Positions 43,316-50,100 of a stretch of 64,000 nt of DNA are shown piece after piece. The notes beneath the pieces are model-generated. The model saw nothing but the letters and a program-made list of their open reading frames with translations. It was not told the origin of the DNA and searched no databases. Made by a program: the position numbers and the translations under genes. Where the stretch lies: the NCBI GenBank assembly GCA_964016885.1, contig OZ024742.1, positions 14,116,622 to 14,180,621 of the forward strand, given 5' to 3'. The DNA comes from Eledone cirrhosa (taxonomy: Eukaryota; Mollusca; Cephalopoda; Octopoda; Eledonidae). Numbering within the stretch: position 1 is the stretch's first letter; every line of letters starts with the position of its first letter.

Positions 43316-46300
43316 GTCTAGCCTCAATGTGAGACGATCTAACCCAAGAAGTGACAACCTGAACTAGTGTAACCTCAATGAGACCTAACCCTAGAAGTGA
43401 CAACTTGACCTAGTCTAGCCTCAATGTGAGACCTAACCCTAGAAGTGACCACCTGACCTGGTCTAGCCTCAATGTGAGACCTAACCCTAGAAGTGACCAC
43501 CTGACCTAGTCTAACCTCAATGTGAGACCTCTAACCCTAGAAGTGACCAGCTGACCTTGTCTAGCCTCAATGTGTGACCTATCCCTAGAAGTGACCACCT
43601 GACCTAGTCTAGCCTCAATGTGAGACCTACCCCTAGATGTGACCACCTGACCTAATCTAGCCTCAATGTGAGACTTCTAACCCTAGAAGTGACAACCTGA
43701 CGTAGTGTAAACTGAATGTGAGACCTAACTCAAGAAGTGACCACCTGACCTAGTCTAGCTACAATGTGAGATCTTCTAACCCTTGAATTGACCACCTGAC
43801 CTAGTCTAGCCTCATTGTGAGACCTAACCCTAGAAGTGACCACCTGACCTAGTCTAACCTCAATGTTAGACCTAACCCTAGCAGTGACCACCTGACCTAG
43901 TCTAGCCTCAATGTGAGACCTAACCCTAGAAGTGACCACCTTACCAAGTCTAGCCTCAATGTGAGACCATCTAACCCTAGAAGTGACCACCTGACCTAGT
44001 CTAACCTTAATGTGAGACCTCTAACCCTAGAAGTGACCAGCTGACCTTGTCTAGCCTCAATGTTGACCTATCCCTAGAAGCGACCACCTGACCTAGTGTA
44101 GCCTCAATGTGAGATAATCTAACGCAAGATGTGACCACCTGACCCAGTGTAACCTCAATGTGAGACCTTCTAACCCTAGAAGTGACCACCTGACCTAATC
44201 TAGTCTCAATGTGAGACTATCTAACCCAAGAAGTGACCACCTGACCTAGTCTAACCTCAATGTGAGACCTAACCCTAGAAGTGACCAGCTGACCTTGTCT
44301 AGCCTCAATGTGTGACCTTCTATCCCTAGAAGTGACCACCTGACCTAGTGTAACCTAAACCTAGAAGTGACCACCTGACCTTGTCTAGCCTCAATGTGAG
44401 ACCATCTAACGCAAGAAGTGACCACCTGACCTAGTGTAACCTCAATGTGAGACCTTCTAACCCTAGAAGTGACCACCTGACCTAATCTAGTCTCAATGTG
44501 AGACTATCTAACCCAAGAAGTGACCACCTGACCTAGTCTAACCTCAATGTGAGACCTAACCCTAGAAGTGACCAGCTGACCTTGTCTAGCCTCAATGTGT
44601 GACCTTCTATCCCTAGAAGTGACCACCTGACCTAGTGTAACCTAAACCTAGAAGTGACCACCTGACCTTGTCTAGCCTCAATGTGAGACCATCTAACGCA
44701 AGAAGTGACCACCTGACCTAGTGTAACCTCAATGTGAGACCTTCTAACCCTAGAAGTGACCACCTTACCTAGTCTAGTCTCAATGTGAGACATAACCCTA
44801 GAAGTGACCACCTGACCTAGTCTAGCCTCAATGTGAGACCTAACCCTAGAAGTGACCACCTGACCTAGTCTAGCCTCAATGTCAGACCTAACCCTAGAAG
44901 TGACCACCTGACCTAGTCTAGCCTCAATGTGAGACCTAACCTTAGAAGTGACCACCTGCCCTAATCTAGTCTCAATGTGAGACTATCTAACCCAAGAAGT
45001 GACCAGCTGACCAGTCTAGCCTCAATGTGAGACTTCTAACCCTAGAAGCGACAACCTGACCTAGTGTAAACTGAATGTGAGACCTAACCCAAGATGTGAC
45101 CATCTGACCTAGTCTAGCCTCAATGTGAGACGATCTAACCCAAGAAGTGACCACCTGACCTACTGTAACCTCAATGAGACCTAACACTAGAAGCGACCAT
45201 CTCACCTAGTCTAGCCTCAATGTGAGATTTTCTAACCCTTGAAGTGACCACCTGACCTATCCTAGCCTCATTTGGAGACCTAACCCAAGAAGTGCCCAGC
45301 TGACGTAGTCTAACCTCAATGTTAGACCTAACCCTATCAGTGACAACCTGACCTAGTCTAGCCTCAATGTGAGACCTTCTAACCCTAGAAGTGACCACCT
45401 GACCTAGTCTAACCTCAATGTGAGACCTCTAACCCTAAAAGTGACCAGCTGACCTTGTCTAGCCTCAATGTTTGACCTTCTATCCCTAGAAGTGACAACC
45501 TGATCTAGTCTAGCCTCAATGTGAGACCTAATAAACCGTAGAAGTGACCACCTGACTTAGTTTAGCCTCAATGTGAGACCTAACCCTAAAGTGACCACCT
45601 GACCTTGTCTAGCCTCAATATTTGACCTAACCCAAGAAGTGACCACCTGACCTAGTCTAGCCTCAGTGTGAGACCTAACCCTAGAAATGACCACCTGACC
45701 TAGTCTAGCCTCAATGTGAGACCTAACTCTTGAACTGACCACCTGACTTAGTCTAGCCTCAATGTGAGACCTAACCCTAGAAGTGACCACCTGACCTAGT
45801 CTAACCTCAATGTGAGACCTTCTAACCCTAGAAGTGACCACCTGACCGAGTGTAACCTCAATGTGAGACCTAGCCCTATAAGTGACCACCTGAACTAGTG
45901 TAACCTCAATGTGAGATCATCTAGCCCTAGAAGTGATCACCTGACCTAGTTTACCCTCAATGTGAGATCTTCTAACCCTAGAAGTGACCATCTGACCTTT
46001 TAGCCTCAATGTGAGACCATCTAACCCTAGAAGTGACCACCTGACCTAGTGTAGCCTAAATGTGAGACCTTCTAACCCAAGAAGTGACTACCTGATCTAG
46101 TGTAACCTCAATGTGAGACCTAACCCTAGAAGTGACAATCTGACCTTGTCTAGCCTCAATGTGAGACCTGACCTAGTCTAGCCTCAATGTGAGACCTAAC
46201 CCTAGAAGTGACCATGTGACCTAGTCTAGCCTCAATGTGAGACCTAACCCTAGAAGTGACCATGTGACCTAGTCTAGCCTCAATGTGAGACCTAACCCTA

Positions 46301-46970
46301 GAAGTGACCATGTGACCTAGTCTAGCCTCAATGTGAGACCTAACCCTAGAAGTGACCACGTGACCTAGTCTAGCCTCAATGTGAGACCTAACCCTAGAAG
46401 TGACCAGCTGACCTACTTTACCCTCAATGTGAGACCTAACCCTATAATTGACCAGCTGACCTAGTCTAGCCTCAATTTCAGACCTAACCCTAGAAGTGAC
46501 AACCTGACCTAGTCTAGCCTCAATGTGAGACCTAACCCAAGAAGTGACCACCTGACCTAGTCTAGCCTCAATGTGAGACCTAACCCTAGAAGTGACCACC
46601 TAACCTAGTCTAGCCTCAATGTGAGACCTCTAACCCTAGAAGTGACCAGCTGACCTTGTCTAGCCTCAATGTGTGACCTATCCCTAGAAGTGACCACCTG
46701 ACCTAGTCTAGCCTTAATGTGAGACCTAACCCTAGAAGTGACCACCTGACCTAGTCTAACCTCAATGTGAGACCATCTAACCCTAGAAGTGACCAGCTGA
46801 CCTTGTCTAGCCTCAATGTGAGACCTCTAACCCTAGAAGTGACCAGCTGACCTTGTCTAGCCTCAATGTGTGACCTATCCCTAGAAGTGACCACCTCACC
46901 TAGTCTAGCCTCAATGTGAGACCATCTAACCCTAGAAGTGACCACCTGACCTAGTGTAACCTCAATGTGA
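43316..46970 (+). repeat. Diverged right margin of the satellite
   Basis: Monomers here show more private substitutions and small indels than the interior, and no long-period copy elsewhere in the window. One short block of about 251 bp repeats itself (near 44214-44464 and 44465-44715). Between about 46156 and 46600 there is a local run of 48-bp monomers in which the CACCTG core reads CATGTG or CACGTG. The edge divergence fits the usual model of array ends being less homogenised. Confidence 0.8.
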
Positions 46971-47044
46971 CAGCAAGCATGTAAAACATGTAAAATGATG
47001 TAATTCCATAATGAGTAATTTCTTTCTTTCTATTTTCTTTACAG

Positions 47045-47106
47045 ATACGTGGATTAACTTTGAGTAATTCCGATGTTATACGCCAAGTCCACAATAGTTT
47101 CTCTAG
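47045..47106 (+). CDS. UCHL5: UCHL5 exon a (UCH domain, [14 protein letters not shown])
   Basis: The exon is preceded by a pyrimidine-rich tract ending TTTACAG and followed by GTAAGA. It holds 20 codons plus two bases of a split Arg codon (AG|G). This is the first exon right of the satellite and lies 74 bp from the last monomer. Confidence 0.93.
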
Positions 47107-50100
47107 GTAAGAATGGTCCCTTATTTTATGGCTTCAAGACTGTAAAATATGTGTTGATGGAGACTCACCTGACTATTGTTTCTAGCAAACCAAGCAACCA
47201 TGTTGAGACACTCATTGAATCATATTTAAATATGTTAAATATAGACATTCTGGTGCTAGAACTAAAAACTCCCCATTCCGCACTATAAAGGGGTCATGCC
47301 AGACCCCCAACAAAAAGCACCCAGTTGTTAGGTGACAGTGCTGATGACAACAAAAATCACCCAGTTCAACCTGTAGGGCAGTAATACGGTTACCATGACA
47401 AAAAGCACCTAGTCCACTCTGTAAAGTGGTCGTTACAGTGTCACAACAAAAAGCACCCAGTCCACACTGTAAACTGATCGTGTAGGTGTCAACAAAAAGC
47501 ACCCAGCACACACTGTAAAGTGGTTGTGTAGGTGTCAACAAAAAGCACCCAGCACACCCTGTAAATGTGGTTGGCATAAGGAAGCCATAGAAACTAAGCC
47601 AAAACCAGTTGTTTTTTTTTTGTATTTTATTGTTATTTTTATTTACCAAGGCAACAGATGTTTGAATTTGATGAGAAACTAGCCAAGAAGGATGATGATG
47701 TATACCACTTTGTTGGTTATCTCCCTATTAATGGCCGTTTGTATGAACTAGATGGTTTAAAAGATGGACCAGTAGATTTAGGTGAGTCTTATTCTTCTTT
47801 ATTGTGGGATTATTGTCTTCCTTTTCTTGTTGTGTTGATTGATGATCATTGTAAACATGACTACCTCATATCTTTAGGGATATCTAGGACTACATTATCT
47901 AATGTGCCCTTCCTCTTTTTTTTAAGACATTAGGTACTCTCAGGCCTCAAATAAGAGTTGTCACCCCACCCCACCCCTACACGCTTATTAATTTTTCAGA
48001 TTTTTCCAACCCCTTGCTATTATTCCATCCACCTCCAGTTATTAAATTTTACTACTCTATAAATCCCATACGTTATAAAATAAATAGGATGGGTTGGGCT
48101 CTCAATATATAAATTAAACGACTAATTCTGGGTTTTTTTTTAAATCAACAGAGACAACCTAGAAAAATTACCAATTTTCCAACCCCCAGATGTGTGATGT
48201 TAGTGTACATGATCAGCATGTCCACTTTCCCTGCTAGCAAGGTCTGTATAGACCAAGTCAATACTGAAGTGGTGGCTACTGATCTCCCAGACAGGCCAAG
48301 GATCTGTTGTATCACCTATGTTCCCAGCAAGGGTTGGACAGGTCTATATAGACCAAGTCAATACTGTAGCAATGGCTACTGATCTCCCAGACAAGCCAGG
48401 GATCTGTTGTCCAGCAAAGCATGGATGAGCTGAGAGAGAGAAACTGAGTATAAAAGGAATCAAATGTAGAGTGTGCAAGAGAGAAAGGCTGCACTGGTAT
48501 GGTCTTGTGATGTGTATTTGAGTTGAAAAATGCCAAGAGTTCCATGTGGGAAGAAGCTGCAGTAGAGGAAGACCAAGGAACACCTAAGTAGAAGTGGTTA
48601 GAGTAGATCTCATAACAGAAAACCTGACAGAGAATATGATGAAGGAACACAAATGGGGGGAAGCTTTGCTGGAAGAGATCCTCTAACTCATGCAAGCAGA
48701 GAAACACACAAACTGATGATGATAAAATAAGAATTTACAGAGACTTAGCTGCTCTTTCTCGTCATACAGTTACTTAGAGGTGAAGGCGTATGGTTTAGTG
48801 GTTAGCATTGGGCTTGCAATCGAAAGGTTGTGAGTTCAATTCTCGGACCGGGTGATGTGTTGTTTCCTTGAGCAAGGCACTTTATTTCATGTTGCTCCAG
48901 TTTACTCAGCTGTAGAAATGAGATGATAGGACTGGGGGTCCCTATCATTAAATTACCCAAGACACCTCCAACAAGATATACCTTGGAGGAGGCCAGCTAA
49001 ACCTGAATAGGGGTGAGCTGTAACAACAACAACAAGTTACTTAGAGCCTCCCTCTTTAACACTATTGTCTTTGTTGTGTATTTTATTTTTCCTTTATCTT
49101 CACTTTCTTTCACTTTCTTTTCTCTACTTGGCAGGTGTTGTTGATGAGAATGCTGACTGGCTTGACGTCGTTAGACCTGTTATTGAGAAACGGATACAGA
49201 AGTATGTAATAGTTTTAATATTAATCTTACCTTCAAGGGTGGTGGAGGGTCTAATACAGAAGTATGTAATAGTTTTAGTATTAATCTTACCTTCAAGGGT
49301 GGTGGAGGGTCTAATACAGAAGTATGTAATAGTTTTAGTATTAATCTTACCTTCAAGGGTAGTGGAGGGTCTAATACAGAAGTATGTAATAGTTTTAGTA
49401 TTAATCTTACCTTCAAGGGTGGTGGAGGGTCTAATACAGAAGTATGTAATAGTTTTAATATTAATCTTACCTTCAAGGGTGGTGGAGGGTCTAATACAGA
49501 AGTATGTAATAGTTTTAATATTAATCTTACCTTCAAGGGTGGTGGAGGGTCTAATACAGAAGTATGTAATAGTTTTAATATTAGTCTTACCTTCAAGGGT
49601 GGTGGAGGGTCTAATACAGAAGTATGTAATAGTTTTAATATTAATCTTACCTTCAAGGGTGGTGGAGGGTCTAATACAGAAGTATGTAATAGTTTTAGTA
49701 TTAATCTTACCTTCAAGGGTAGTGGAGGGTCTAATACAGAAGTATGTAATAGTTTTAGTATTAATCTTACCTTCAAGGGTGGTGGAGGGTCTAATACAGA
49801 AGTATGTAATAGTTTTAATATTAATCTTACCTTCAAGGGTGGTGGAGGGTCTAATACAGAAGTATGTAATAGTTTTAATATTAATCTTACCTTCAAGGGT
49901 GGTGGAGGGTCTAATACAGAAGTATGTAATAGTTTTAATATTAGTCTTACCTTCAAGGGTGGTGGAGGGTCTAATACAGAAGTATGTAATAGTTTTAATA
50001 TTAATCTTACCTTCAAGGGTGGTGGAGGGTCTAATACAGAAGTATGTAATAGTTTTAATATTAATCTTACCTTCAAGGGTGGTGGAGGGTCTAATACAGA

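Larger units (their letters stand above)
1..46970 (+). repeat. Mega-satellite array of 48-51 bp monomers
   Basis: The stretch is a continuous head-to-tail array with no unique insertion and no inverted monomer that I could see. The core of each monomer reads GTGACCACCTGACCTAGTCT, then AGCCTCAATGTGAGACC, then a short AT-variable linker and CCCTAGAA. Main length classes are 48 bp (GACCTAACCC linker) and 51 bp (GACCTTCTAACCC or GACCATCTAACCC), with 50-bp and truncated (about 35 bp) variants. By length this is roughly 950-1,000 monomers. Recognisable monomer types recur in fixed order, so the array is organised into higher-order repeats listed separately. The array continues beyond the left edge. 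At the right it stops at about 46970, 74 bp before a UCHL5 exon, so it appears to be intronic. Many minus-strand open frames of 60-180 codons arise only because 48 and 51 are multiples of three; I do not call them genes. Confidence 0.97.

Noticed and set aside
323..46945. Dozens of minus-strand open frames (60-181 codons) with VTSRVRSHIEARLGQ repeats
   Set aside because: They follow from the 48/51-bp periods, start and stop at random monomer variants, repeat with the satellite copies, and show no promoter, splice or domain evidence.
1..46970. CRISPR array
   Set aside because: There are no unique spacers between constant repeats, the whole unit repeats and varies, and the context is an intron of an animal gene.
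1..46970. True telomere or subtelomere
   Set aside because: Only a 10-base telomere-like word per 48-bp unit, no pure (TTAGGG)n tract, and a conserved gene directly adjoins.
47212..47649. Minus-strand frame of 145 codons
   Set aside because: It crosses UCHL5 intron minisatellite units; repeats such as [13 protein letters not shown] come from the CACCCAG repeat.
48194..48707. Open frames of 62-131 codons in the exon b-c intron
   Set aside because: They lie in a duplicated repeat and a LINE remnant, with no family features in the frames listed.
48780..48860. Functional tRNA gene
   Set aside because: Box A and box B are present but the cloverleaf is degenerate, and the sequence continues into a SINE body with target-site duplications.
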